Assembly: GCF_963662255.1 (NCBI RefSeq) | Contig: NC_085059.1 | Coordinates: 16,089,588 to 16,153,587 of the forward strand | Direction of reading: 5' to 3' | DNA length: 64,000 nucleotides | DNA from: Cinclus cinclus | Lineage: Eukaryota > Chordata > Aves > Passeriformes > Cinclidae | Shown: positions 1 through 12,660 of the stretch, in pieces | How the letters are laid out: each line of letters opens with the position of its first letter | Position numbering within the stretch: the stretch's first letter is position 1 | Notes under the pieces: model-generated | Databases searched by the model: none | The model's input: only the letters and a program-made list of their open reading frames with translations | What the model was told of the DNA's origin: nothing | Translations under genes and position numbers: made by a program

Positions 1-2980
1 ATGGAATTATGCTTCTGCTCTCATTATCCATGTAAGCATGCAGATGCATGCAGGAACCCCACATGCTGGGAAATACTTAATCCTGACCATCAGGAACTTC
101 ATCCCTTGTCCCTGGGGAAATCTCATCCCTCTGATGGCAGAGATGTGTGTTTGGGTGGGGCGTGCAGTGCGATGTGGGGAAGAAGGAACAGCTGTAACCT
201 CGAGGACAGGCACCCTTGTGCAGCAGCTGTGCAGCAGGAGCGAGTCATTCCCGGCACAGCGATGGACTCAGCTGCCTTCCTTTGGGATACATATCCTTGG
301 GTGGTACAGTGCCACTGTAGCAGGCTTCCCATTGCTGTTCCTCAGCTACCTGTGCTGGTGTCCTCCAAGGGGGGCTCAGATGCTCTGGGAAGTGCCTCTC
401 CCCAGGGTGCTGCCCAGTGACCTGCGTATGGTAAGGATGGAAGAGACAGTCAGTCTGTGTTGCTTTGTTTATAAGAACATATTTGCAGTGATTGATGTCC
501 AAGCTGGGGAAGTATGCTTGCAAGTGAGACTTTAAAACATGAATCAAACAATGTTTGGAATATGTATGCTGCTCTGTCAAACATTTCTCAGCGTTTGGAG
601 TCTGCAGAGCCTGCGCGTCCAGAGGTACCAGTGCCTGCGCAGAGGTGTCTGCAGGGAAAGCATCCACCACGCTGTGAGGGTGAGTGTGGGCATCCTTCAG
701 CCTTGCCACCACCTCTCCAAACCAGGATGCTGCTGGGAACAGTTCAGGATTTGCACCCCGTGTCCAGGGGTGCACGTGGAGGTGTCCCATTAAGCACTGT
801 CCATCAGGGGACATTCCTTTACACGACACTCCTTTCTGCCAAGTTGTCCCTCGGGCTTGCTGAGGAATGAAAGCAGCCCTGGAGGACAGAGTCGGCTTTC
901 AGGCTTCCTTCCCCTCCAGATAACCCGACTGCCCGTGGAGAGAAGAAAGGTCTGGAAGGGGCGGGCTGTATCCAGATGTTCTCTAAGTGCATTAAGACCC
1001 TCAGCCAGAGGAGCACATGATTCAGGTTAAGCCCCTGAGCAGTCCCAGCTGCAGCAGAATTAATAAAGTCTTCACTCAATCGCTTACTGAATGCTCTCCC
1101 TGATAAGGACCAGGGTAGTTTACAGTAGACAGGGAATCTTCTCAGGGTTTCTCTTCGCTTATCCTGCTTGGGCAGTCCTGTGTGGGCATCCCTCCACACT
1201 GGCATCCCTGTTGGCATGCCAACTCCTTTGTCCATGGAGTGATGTGGGTTTCCCAGTTAAGAGAGCTGCCTGCACCATAATGCAGGGATTGTGGGTATCA
1301 TCCCATATTCTCTGGAGCTCTGCTTTCTCTTCCTTTCATAGGGATGTTCCACTTCCCATTGCCCATGGAGTGGGGCTAGACGCAGATCATCTCAACAGAA
1401 CCAGCTGTGGAAATCACTGCCAGCTGTCAAAACAGCTCTGTCCCAGCTGCTCCATCCCAATTCCTCCAGGTCTTAGGGGATACCTTGTTCTTCTAACCCC
1501 AAAATGGCCCTGGGCCACCTCACTCCACAGGATCCAGCCATGCCAGCTGAGGTGAGTGACATCCTCAGACTCAGGAGCTTGCAGACATGCTCTGATGGCA
1601 CCAGGTGATGTGTCATATTCAGAGAAGCATCCTCACCCCAATAAGCTGTCCTGGTGGGCAGGATATCTGGGGTAATGCCAAGCTCACCTTTCCTGGGAAA
1701 GGGGTTGGGAAGAGCCTGAGAGGAGCTGGTGCCAGCTGGCTGCCATTCACTGCCCGTAAATGATGTATCCAGCACGAGACTGGGCAGGGGCATTTGGAAC
1801 AGAGAGGGACACCAGAAGTTGGGCATTCCTCCAAGATGGGCAGACCTTCCTCCTCTAGGCTCTCTGCCCACTGCTGCCCATGGGGACAGCAGGTCTGCCT
1901 GTCTTATTCCTCCTCCCAGCCATTATTTATTTATTTGTTTTCCCCAGGAATCCCAAGAAAACCATTAGAAAGTTTCCTGTTCCTCCACCCAGGCACACCA
2001 CCCTTGTGTGGAGTCTCTCTAACTGCACGCATGGAAAACACATCCCATGAACAGATCCTCTTCTCACAGGTCTGCTGTCATTGCCTTTTAGTACAAGGGA
2101 GATTTATTCACTTCACGGGTATTTTTAAAAGGCATTTTTTTATAGCTGGGCTTCTCCTACTTAGGGGAGATTAGGAGATCGTATTTCATGACTTCTTGTG
2201 GATCCCCTTTCGCAGGGTCTAATGAACTATGGATGAGTGACCATGGTAATCCAGTCTGTGCAGGACCTCATTAAAGTCACCAAGGCTGTTATAATAACTG
2301 GCTACATCTGATCACATTACTCCTTTAAATCGCTGATTCCACTGGTACATGAGAGCCTGCCCTTAGCCCAGCACAGGCAGCAGGAGCTTTGCTCTGCGCT
2401 CTCACCTCCTGTGCTAACGAGGCACAATTTGATTAACTCACATCGAAGGAAGGCCACGGGATTTCCCTTCACTGTTTTGCTCAGCCATCCCCAGCCAGAG
2501 CAGGCAGTGCCCCGTCCTGCTGGAAGCAGGTGGATGGTACGAAGAAAGGATCCCAGTTATAAACTGAATTTTGGGAGAGGGCTGGCAAGTGGTTCTCTGG
2601 GCCACATCCAGGCTGTGCCTGTGTGATGGCACCAGGGCAAGCAGCGCTTTCAGCCCCATACCTTGTGAAAAGCAGCCTGAGCAGCTCCTGGCTGTCCTGA
2701 CTGGCAACAGCCTGCAGCTAGCCCTGCTCCCATGCTTGCCACTCCAAGCCCATGGCATCCCCACAGTGGCAGGGCTCACTGCCCCAGAGCTGCGGGATGG
2801 ATCCCACAGTCCCAGTAAGATGGAGCCCAGCACTCCAGTAAAACAGGCTGCAGCCCCTCTGGCAGCGGGCTTTGCCCTCCTGCCCCACACTGGGGTGGTG
2901 GTCCTGACCCCTGCCCATATCCCTTTACTGAAAACAGACACAGGCAGCCCAGCAAATATCCAGAGGGGCGGGGTAGGGGG

Positions 2981-3014
2981 GAAAAGAAAGAAAGAAAGAA
3001 AGAAAAAAAGAAAG
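2981..3014. repeat. (GAAA)n purine microsatellite
   Basis: An imperfect GAAA/AAAG run with an interrupting poly-A stretch, directly after a G-rich tract. It is a simple repeat with no gene. Confidence 0.9.
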
Positions 3015-3139
3015 CCAGATCCATCTGCAAAAACCCAGGCAGAAATGTTTCTTTGTCTTGGAAAGTGTCAGCAAAAGAAATTCCCTTTGAGGGTAGGTTT
3101 TTGTTTGCAAGACTTCAAACCCCTCATCTGGACAATAAC

Positions 3140-3420
3140 AGCTTCTGTCTCAGGGAACTGGGGCCGCGAGGTACCGGCCAAGCCCGAGGTATTAGAGGTT
3201 CGGACAGTAATTAGGGCTCTGGCGCTGATAAGGGTGCAGAGCTCAGCCACCGTGGGCTCTGCTCATGCCAGAGCAGTGAGTGTGCATCACGGCCCGGCTG
3301 TGCAGGGCTCCGGCGGGGCAGAGGCACCGGGGATGGAAACAGCCGCGGCCAGAGCTCTCCATCCATCGCTGCCACGGCTCGGCACCGGCACCCCGTGCTC
3401 AGCAGAAGCGGGATGTGATC
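3140..3420. promoter_or_regulatory. Candidate regulatory element, CpG-enriched
   Basis: CpG density rises locally above the surrounding flank. The stretch holds a homeodomain-type TAATTAG at 3208-3214 and a GATA-type GATAAGG at 3227-3233. Both motifs are short and occur often by chance, so this is only a candidate. No transcript or exon is evident. Confidence 0.25.
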
Positions 3421-4263
3421 AGAAATCGCTGCAAGCACATCCCCACCGGCAGCATAACACCAAACCTGATTTAGTGTAGGGGGGGGGAAACGTGTTTTTT
3501 TTTTTCTTGTCTTGGCCACCCGTGCTGTGCCAAACCCCTGCAGCTGTGGGTGTGCCATAGGGTACCAACTCCTACCAGCACCTGGGTCACTGATGCACAG
3601 GCACACCCAAACACGTTCATGACCAAAAAACCTGAGTTTTACAGCTGCTGAAAACCAAGGATCTGCCTTCCCTGCCTTCTCAGCCTGCTGGCAGGGAGCC
3701 CCAGGCTGGCAGGGGCTGGTGCCAGATCTGGGCAGCCCCAGGCTGCAGAAGAGGAGGCTGATGCACAAGACTGCAGGCAGAGGAAGGCCGCTGGGGACTT
3801 CTGATCATCTCATTAACCACGAGAACGGCAGAAAATAATTGCTCGTGGTTCAATGCAGTCCATCTGTGTGGGATTTTCTCAGTAATAAGTGCATACGGCC
3901 TGGTTTTAATGTTTTTCAATGTTTTTTAAACTGAAACATTTCCTAGTGCCGAAGCCCGGGCAAAAATCAGTTCCAGCCCTGGGGGCAGTGAAGGGATTTA
4001 GAGGCACAGGTCTCAGGTTGACTTTTTAACAGGGTTCGTACAAACTATCCTGCCCATAATGCTCATGTAATTGATGCTTTTGAATACTCCAAGGAGGCCA
4101 AAGTCCTCTGAGGCTTTGAAAGTATGTTTTACAGTACTTTCTGATGTGATATATTAAAAAAGCCCTGATCATGAGTCAAGCAAGCAAAGCTCTTGAGACT
4201 GACTTAAAATTATTTACATGCACACACACCCCTTTTTAAGTGATCACACTTAAATATTTTCAA

Positions 4264-4293
4264 TTTTTTTTTCTTTTTTTTTTTTTTTTTTTT
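4264..4293. repeat. Poly-T tract
   Basis: Thirty bases of T broken by a single C at 4273. This could be the antisense tail of an old retroposed element, but no element body is recognisable next to it. Confidence 0.9.
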
Positions 4294-6311
4294 AAGAAAA
4301 GCTGATTTTTCCTGCAGAAAACAGAACTTCAGGACTCTGGAAGTTTTGGTGTTAAAGCTGCCCCTCAGCCAGCTGCAGGGATGCAGGGAGGGCAGGACAG
4401 GCTGGCTGGACAAGATCGGGCTGTGCCTTCCTGCAGAAGGGTTCATACCTGGAGATGATTTGTCTTATTTCCCTGCAAGATGCAGTTTGAGGCTTAACTC
4501 TGGCCAAGCAGCAAGTGATTGTGAGGAATTTTGTTCATTGGGATGGATGAAGCAATGGGCTTGGTCCTTTCCAGTTTTTCCCAGTCCATGAAAGCCAAGC
4601 AGGTAACTGGAGCATTTTGCCTGGGATAAGTGAACTTAACGGGCATCTTGCAAATGCACACATGCTTGTTAAAGTCATGGTTGTAAAGGTGGCATTCTGA
4701 CCCTGCCAAAATTCTGTCCTAGTAATTTCCCCACGTGGTGAAACACTGGGAATTTATTGTGGCTTTACCACCTATCCAAAGAGAGAGCACAGGGGGCTAC
4801 ACACCCTGCTCACCCCAGTGCTCAGCCCCACTACCAGCAGTCCCAGCCCCTCCTGGTGAGTGAGGAAGGAGTGAGGAATAACCCTCCTAGCCCCTTATCA
4901 GGCTTGTGTGCTTAATCCCTCTTTTAAGTGGCGCTGAGTTAACTGGCTCCCTTTCCTGGGGCATTGCTCAGGGGAGAAGAAGTGCTCCCCGCGAGGGTCA
5001 TGGTGGACCCCTGGGCCCCTCTGTGCCTGGATCCCACTGCGAGGGTGCCAAACCCCTGGGAGCAGCCAGCCCTGGCTGTCTCACCTGGGTCTTTCTGCTC
5101 AGGGCTGCCTCCATGAGACCAAGCATTCCCTGGCCCCCTGTCCTCCCATCCCCCCTGTCCCCCCTGTCCCCACTGTCCTTCCCACACCAGAGCTCCTGTG
5201 GGTGTAGCAGTGCCCACCCCAAGGACCCCCTGGCAGTGTGGGTTCAGTGCTACAGTCAGAAGCTATTTTGGGGAGGATTTTGTCCTGGACACCCATTTGA
5301 AAGCTTGAACAGCACAGGAGTGCGAATCTGGCCCGAAGCATTTCAAATATGCCTCGCCGTGGGCTGGAACACCAAGCCTGCCTTAAGTGGGCAAGGGATT
5401 TAGTAATCACAGCCTCCCATCGTCCTGCCAAGGGCACAGGAGCACAGCCCTGGCCGCCACAAAATACTCTCTAGAGGCTGAATATTGCACTGTTTTCCAC
5501 CTACCCCAAAAGCCCACAGTGGGGCTGAGCTCAAGCTCTGCTCCTTCCCCATCTGTGGCTCATGATGGGGGGCTTGTAGGGTTTCCAGGGGCTGTTGGTT
5601 ACTTGGAGGATAACATCATTAATTGTTGTGGTTAGTGATAATCCAGCAGAGAGGAACAGGAGAGAGAAAAATTGGATTTTTGGGTATCTCTGCATCACCC
5701 TCAGGGAGTTCTTCCAGCACAGTGGGGAAGCAGACAGCACTGCACTGAGCTCAGCATTTTGGGAACTGCCGTCAAAACTGAGAGCTCTCCCAGCTTTCAC
5801 AGCTCTCCCCAGAAATACCTAGTGAGGAAATAAGGAGATTTTGGTGCAGGAAAACTACCAAGAAGCTTCATTTAAAGGTTGTAATGTGCTTATGTGATCC
5901 ACATTGTACTGGTTTGATTTTGGAGGAGACACTTTCCAGATTTAACTATTTTTTGTTGAGTCCCTTCAAATCACAGAATGTGAACTTAGGGCACAGAGGA
6001 AACATCTCCTAGACCTTGGAAACCAAGTAATGGTTTTAAATGGCACTTGGATTTTCTCAGCCCATACTCCATGCATCCAGCTTTGCCTGAGCTGATTAGA
6101 GTTTGCATAGAACTTACAAATAATTTTGCTTACCTCCAAATTTACACATTTTATAGTGAATATATACTTCTCTGACAATTGTTTTGCTGCTGATGGGCAA
6201 ATACAGTTTGGGCTATGAAAAGGAAAGGTGGCAAGGGGTCTTTTTTTCCTGCATGGCTTTGCCAAGAAGAGGGGACTCCATGAACAGTGAAGCCTGGACA
6301 GAACCCACAGT

Positions 6312-6630
6312 GGGGACACGCACTGGGAGCAGGGTGATCCATCCTGGAAAGGGGGTGACAGGCTAGAAATGGGAAAGGTGTGATACATACCAGGAAGACG
6401 TGACACACTGCAAATGAGGTGACACATACCAGGATGGGGATGTAATTCACTGGGAAGGGGGTGACACAAGCCAGGGTGGTGGTGACACAGATGCGGTGGA
6501 GTGTGTGACACATGCCAAGAACAGGTGACACTTGTTGTGAAGGAGGTGGTGGACATCAAGAAGGGAGTGACAGAAATTGAGAAGGTAGTGACACATGCCA
6601 GAAAAGACATGATGCCCATCAGGAGAGCAG
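6312..6630. repeat. Degenerate minisatellite, GTGACAC-based
   Basis: A series of diverged units of roughly 20-35 bp, most containing GTGACAC or GTGACA followed by a variant of ATGCCAGGA and a G-rich spacer. At least nine copies of the GTGACA core are visible. Spacing is irregular, which suggests an old, decaying tandem array. The minus-strand open frame across it simply reads the repeat and is not a gene. Confidence 0.8.
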
Positions 6631-6849
6631 GACAGGGCCATGGATCCCAACCCAGCAGCTGCAGAGGGCACAGGGCAGCCAGCATGGCAATGGTGGGCAG
6701 CAGCACGGCCAGATCCTGCTGTGACAGGCCACCTCAGCTGTCACACCCATGTGCCCACGCGTGGAGCAGCCCAACAAAGAGCAATGCCTTGTGGAGCTGC
6801 TCCCCTCTGCCCAGCAGCAGTACCCACCTCTGGTGCTCGAGCTGTGGCT

Positions 6850-7240
6850 AATGTCCTTTCACCGTGTATTATACAAATAATATAAATAACTCCTCCTCGG
6901 ACTTCAAACATGCCACTTCAGATGTATGGTGGGAGATTACAGAGTTTGTTAAAGCTCAGGTCTTCAATCATCCGGGCAGTTTCGAAGCTGCTCACTAAAA
7001 TACAGATCAATGCTTCAATTTTATGGGAGGCCTGTCCCATGTGACCAGACTCAAATCCCCTATTTTATGGCTTGCTTATACATTCCTGGTGAAAAACGGT
7101 TTACATTTTGGGCCCCGGGAGCTCTCCTAAATCAGCTGCCAGGTTTTTGCAGCTGGTAGTAAAGGGAAGCGCTGTCATCGGGCTGCCCGGAGCTGAACAA
7201 ACGAGCCGCCAGCCACGGGACTGACGGCTCGCCACAACCC
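6850..7240. promoter_or_regulatory. Candidate conserved non-coding element
   Basis: An A/T-rich to mixed stretch with complex, non-repetitive texture and no coding potential. It contains a TEAD/MCAT-type ACATTCC near 7081 and ends in a CpG-enriched segment (about 7165-7240). It has the look of a vertebrate conserved non-coding element, but conservation cannot be judged from one sequence. Confidence 0.2.
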
Positions 7241-10200
7241 CGCGCCAGCTCCCCGGCTGCTGCTGCCACAGGGACACCGATCAGGCAGGGAGACACCGCC
7301 TGTGACACCCTGGGTACCCCCCCAGAGGCGCCATCCCCATGGCAGCATCACCCCGTGGGACACCCCGAAGCTTCAGGGCTTTGGAGACACTCGGATGAAA
7401 GGGTTAAACTGGACTGGATGGCTGGAGAGGAGAGGGATGGTAATCCCTCAGCTCCGGGTCTGCTAATTATTTGCTGATTCAGCGGGTGAGCAGAGTCCAG
7501 CTCCAAAGGAGGGCCTTGGCTCTTGCCTGCTGTCAGGTTTGGGGTGCTGGGGCTCGCTGTTGCCTCTTTTGTCCCAAGAGGCAGAGCTGAGCTCCAGCTG
7601 TCTTTCTATCTTGAGAGCAGCAGTGTGTCAGAAGCAGGTTTTACAGGGAAACTTAGGCACAGGTTATCCCTGGGCAGACCCAAAGGAGTGGTGATCTTAT
7701 CCTCTTTCGTCTTCCAGCAGCGTTCCACCCTTTCCCTTCACTGGTGAGCATGAGAAAGGGCTTAGTCCTCTAGGACCAGCAAGTAAAGGAACTGCCACCC
7801 ACCACAGTAACACAAAGACCCGCAGGAATGTGCCACAGGAGCAGAATTTGGTAGTGCACCCACCTTTCCAACTTCATTGCTCCCCTCCTTTAACAATCAC
7901 AGGCTCCCAGCATTTCCTGCCATCCAAGATCCTGAGGTTTGCACTAATGAAGTCCCCTCCAAAGTCCATAAATCCTGTTGTCCCCTCACCCAGGCAGCCT
8001 CAGCCCTGGGTTGAGGCCGTGACATTCAGCTCTTGCCAGGGAAGCAGAGGTGCCATTAGTGGCAGGTGGTAGCTGCAACTCCCACACATTTAACCCTTCC
8101 TGCCCAGCTCCTTTTCAATGGCACCGTGACAGAAAGCAGCTGCTTTTGACAGAAAAGGGAACTTCGGGCTGCAGAATAGTGCAGGTGAAAGGAGCCTGAA
8201 GTAGGAAGGAGGGTGTCTGGGTGTGCTGATGGGGTGATGAAGCCAAGCAAACCTGAAGCAGTGGTGGGATGTGGTGCTGTGGGGTGGGAGGATGGCTGAG
8301 CCCATGGGCTCAGATTTTCCCCTCCATTGCTTCTCACTGAGGACACTGCAATGGGAGCAGAAAGTCCCATGTGGAGGCCTCATCTATCCCTGGCTCCCCT
8401 GCAGAAGGAGGTTTGTGTCCTCATTATCTTACCACAGATTTTCCACCAATAAATCTGTGACAGGATGGTTGGATGAGATACAACCAAAACCTTCTTGAGC
8501 TGAGTTTCTCCAGCACCTGCCCAAGTGAACTTTCATGGTACCTCGGTGGCATCCTGAGGAAACCCAGCTCCTTTGCACTGGCTCCTGACCCCATGGTGTC
8601 AAGGTGCTGGTTCCCTGCTCTGAGCACGGCTGGGCAGGATTACTTGTCCTCCCTTCTGGTGATGGCCAGTAAAATGCTAGGTGATTTTATCCCACCCTTA
8701 TTAAACAAATCTGAATTTCCATCTTGTGGAAAGCAGATAGCATCCCCTCGCTTCCAGCTATTCAGGGGATAGTGGAAGGATTTTTTTTCCCTGTTGCAAA
8801 TAGGTAGTTTCATAAAAAACAGAAAAAGTAAAAAACAGCCACATCCATCTTGCTTTGAAAATGCTGTAAATAAATCAGCTCACTCCCAGAATAAGCTGTG
8901 CCTTCTTTTTGTGGTTGACTCCTGCCAGTGCTAATTGGAGCCAATAGGCACATCAGGAAGGGAACTACCCCCTTTACAGGTAACACTTTAGCCTTGCGAG
9001 CATGTTTACAGCCTTATTTCAAAGCCTTAAGGAGGAAAGATCTGTCATAAACCCTGGCAACTTTTGCTGAGCAAACAGTGCTGCTAGAATAGTTAAATCC
9101 CCAGCATTTGGGTGGAAAAAATATAGAAAACACGTGTGTTTCCATGTGAGCTCTGCTGCTGTGCAGAGCTGGCTTTGTGGCACTGCAGGGCAGCTGCAGA
9201 GCCTGGCAGGTCCCAGGTGATTAAGAGCCATCTCTGGCAGGGCTTGAGGACACTATTAGGTCTGGGTGTCCTCATGGACCTCTGGGACCCTCACTCTGCC
9301 CATGGAGAGGCATCCATGTAACCCCAATGCAAGGCTGTGGGAGATATATTCCCTTTACTGTGCTTGTTCTAAAATGAATAAATAAATAAACTTTTGGGGT
9401 GCCTGAAGAAAATTATCTAGAAGAAAGCCACCAATGCCAGTCAATGAAGGAGTTAGGTGCTGGTTTGTTTTTTTAAAGAAAAAAATGTCTTGAGGAAACT
9501 ACAGATGTTAGGCAAGACATTTTCAGGATAACTTTTATCCGAAGAAAATAAGGAGAGATTTCCTGTAGGAAAGATGTCAATGAAGTTTACAGGAAAAGCT
9601 CTGTGTAGATGCTGATGAATGTGTGAAAGAGATGTGCTCTAGGACTGGGATGGGGAGGACCATGGCTCCCACCTGCAGCTGATGCTCCTGATTCTGAGTG
9701 CTGCATCTCTTGCTGCAGTGCCATCTGCTCTGCCATCCTCACCTCTAACACTTGGGCATAAACTCAGTGTAGATAATTAGCAATAAATCAGATCTTCCTT
9801 GCACAGACCTCCCTGATGGTGTCCTTTGTCACCTCCCCTGCACACAGTAGCTGACAGTGCCATTTCCCACCCTCTGCAGGGTTAAGACCTCTCTGTCCCA
9901 GCAGAACAGGGAGCAGGAGGCTGGCAGAGCTCCAGCAGGGACACAGCACTGCCACAAGCCTTCCCCCAAAGATGAATGGCTGCCAGTTTTCTTAATCCAG
10001 CCACTTTGGAAAAATTGTTTGTTCTCATCCTGTTTGAAACAGCTTCAAAGTGGCTCCAGTCTAGACTGTGCCAAGATAAATTACAAACCTAAAGCACTGA
10101 TATAAACCATTGGGGAAGCAGTCATTTGCTCTAATGTAATTAAAACAAGATATAATGTATGTAAGTATGCATATGTGCAGGCAGGCTCTCCTGGCAGGGC

Positions 10201-10423
10201 AGGGGCAGGATGCTGCCAGGCTGTCCCCAGCAGAGACTGGACCATCCCTCCTGGGCTGGGGGGTGGGTTTGTCCCTTTAAGGGGTGGTTGATGAGGAGAC
10301 CGCACCTTCAATACCTGACAGCCGATCAGGCTGTGACAGGTACCTGTGACATCACTACAGATGATGTAAAAGGTAAAGGCACTGAGCTCTTCTGGGTGGT
10401 GGCTGGACATTGTGGCTGGTTTT

Positions 10424-10571
10424 GATCCCAGTTCAGGTCGGTTGGTCAGTCGGTCAGTCATGCCCATGATCCCGGTTCATGGTGGTTGGTCATATCTGTG
10501 TTCCCAGTTCATGGTGGTTGGTCATGCCCATGATCCCAGTTCATGGTGGTTGGTCATGCCCATGGTCCTCG
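10424..10571. repeat. 32-bp tandem repeat, about 4.5 units
   Basis: Units of exactly 32 bp start at 10459, 10491 and 10523, with a partial unit at 10555 and a diverged first unit from 10424. Each unit carries CCCAGTTCATGG and GGTTGGT. The first unit also contains a short GTCAGTCGGTCAGTC slippage expansion. The units at 10459 and 10523 differ by a single base. Confidence 0.9.
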
Positions 10572-10839
10572 TGATTGATGCCCATATGTGGGGCTGGTGT
10601 GCAATGTTATTGCTGGAAGCAAAGTGAAGGGCTCTGGAGAGGTGGCAGCTTGACAAGGGAGGCCCAGCCCATGGTTATGGGAGGAAGGGAATGGCAGAAG
10701 GGCTGCCCTGATGGAGGAGATAAGGCAGGGAATGGAAGGCTTCCAGCATCAGGATGCCTTTTGACAAAGGGTGTCTGGTGGGAACTTTCTTCCAAACCTC
10801 CCATGGAGGCAGCTGAGGAAAAGGGCTCTTACTCCACAA

Positions 10840-11300
10840 AATACAGAAGGAAATAAACACTTCTTCCTTCATCTGGAGTAATTTGTGATTAACTAGATCA
10901 AATTATAAGCAATTGTTCCACTTCAATTAAATGCAACTCAAGTGAAATAGATGGGGATTTCCTTGCTCCTTAAGTCTCCTTTCATTTACTGAAAATGAGG
11001 AAGGAGGAGAAAAAGGAAATACAAAGAACAAGCTCTGAAATCTGGGGGAAAAGAAAATAAATAAAACCATTATAAAAATCCCAATTCTGAGTAATTTTGT
11101 TGACAAATAAAAGAGTCCTTTATAAATAATGATTATATAAATTTAAGAGAGTTTAAAAACTTAAAGATCATTAATTTTTCACCATGACTTGGGATACAGA
11201 CAAAGAAAGTTAATTCTATGAAAAGAGGCAATAACCAGCCAAACTGTGTGTCATTTTGTTTTAATAGCATCATGACACTTGTAAATTAAGGTATGTGTAT
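10840..11300. other. AT-rich non-coding block
   Basis: A marked drop in GC relative to its neighbours, with A-rich runs and several AATAAA-like strings but no open frame of note. No transposon signature is recognised. It could be a conserved element or simply an AT-rich isochore pocket. Confidence 0.5.
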
Positions 11301-11890
11301 GTGCAGCTGGAATTTAATAAGTGTATGAACATATGTGTTTGTAGACTTGTTTGTGAGTGGACATCATCATGCTGTACATCATCCTTCCATTCCACATTCC
11401 TGTCCTCCCCAAAGCCACGGCCTGGCTCTAACACCCCTTGGATCTCCTATCAGGGTCTCTTTCCTTGGAGCTTGCAGCACTGGATCATCCAGACACCATC
11501 TCAGAGGTGAGATCCTTTCAACCCTGCACTGAGCACAAGACTATCCTTTTTCCAGTCAGGAAAAACAACTGAAACAACTTCTTCCTTGGTGGTGCCAAGG
11601 CTGTGGTGGCAGCACGGGAGGGATGGGGACACCACTGCATGGTGCCCTGGTCACTGGTGTGACACTTGATGGATGACCTGGTGTGATGCCTGGCGTGATG
11701 CACGTGGAGTTTCGGCTCGTGCCACAAGAGGTCTCACGGATTTCATCGGGACCATCGGAGGAATAAAATCCCGGTTAATGGAAGCAGGATGTAATGCAAC
11801 GCTCGTGGGACCTCTCAGGTACAGGTGGAGCGTGGTTGTGTCTGGGCCCTCACTTTACCTGGGAACAGCCCTAAATCTCCCTCCTGACAT

Positions 11891-12180
11891 CCCAAATCCC
11901 TCTTCCCCTGGAAAGAGTCTGGATTTAGTTCTCTCTAACAGGCAGGATAACGAAGAGCCCAGAGCACAGAGATTGCCTCTAGTCCATTCCTCACAGCATC
12001 ACTCACTGAGCCCTGCCAAATGCAAACCTGGGATAAAACATACTAATTCCAACCCCTCCATCAGACAATGGAAAAATTGGATGCCTTTCCATGCCAGCCT
12101 CATTAGGAGGGTTTCTTAAATGAAGGTTGTGCTTGTAATTAAATAGCCATATCTTGGCTCCCCAAGACAGGAGGAAAAGC
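11891..12180 (+). repeat. 290-bp duplicated segment, copy A
   Basis: This segment recurs at 13619-13908 in the same orientation. Comparing the two by eye gives three substitutions (11926 is one of them) and two single-base indels over about 290 bp, so roughly 98% identity. Similarity starts at the CCCAAATCC string and ends at GAGGAAAAGC. It is non-coding. There are no obvious target-site duplications and no TG...CA ends, so it does not look like a transposon insertion or an LTR. Confidence 0.95.
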
Positions 12181-12399
12181 TACTAAAGTAAAGCTTTGCC
12201 TGTGAGACTCTTGCCTGTGAAGAGCAATTTTCCCTCATCATTGTCGGCAAATCACTTGGAGTACATTTCTATGGGGTGGTTTGGGAGCCTGCAAGCACAG
12301 AGAGCCCAAGGTTATGGAGCAGAACCCCTTGTGCCGTCGCAATGCAGGGTAACCTGCTTTGCTCCCTGCCCGCATCCCCTTTCCATTCCCTTTGTCAGC

Positions 12400-12660
12400 T
12401 CCACAGCTCCGTGCAGGCAAAGCGCGGTCCCGTCCCCAATTCGTGCCCGTGTCCCCATCCCGGGCAGGCTCTGTGACCACAGACATTTCAGCTCGGCGCT
12501 TTGAAGTCCCGAGGAGGGGAGTTGTTGTTTTTTGTTTGTGAGCGCTTATCGGCGCGATGCTCCCGCCTGTCTCTCGGCGATGGCTCCGGCCTGCCGTCCG
12601 TGCAGCCCCTCTGCCAGGGACCGCCGGGCTGCCAGCGCCGCCTGATAAGGATGATGGATG
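12400..12660. promoter_or_regulatory. Small CpG-rich island with two GATA motifs
   Basis: Roughly two dozen CpG dinucleotides are packed into about 250 bp, far above the surrounding flank. A TTATC (GATA, minus orientation) occurs at about 12546-12550 and a GATAAGG at 12644-12650. The island lies in the spacer between the two 290-bp copies. It could be an orphan CpG island, a distal enhancer or a lncRNA promoter. No splice-supported exon could be assigned. Confidence 0.4.

Noticed and set aside
2571..3479. 302-codon plus-strand open frame
   Set aside because: It reads through the GAAA microsatellite and GC-rich flank, has no recognisable domain, and competes with frames on the other strand.
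5966..6706. 246-codon minus-strand open frame with repeated Cys-His and Val-Thr patterns
   Set aside because: The pattern is the translated GTGACAC minisatellite, not a repeat protein.
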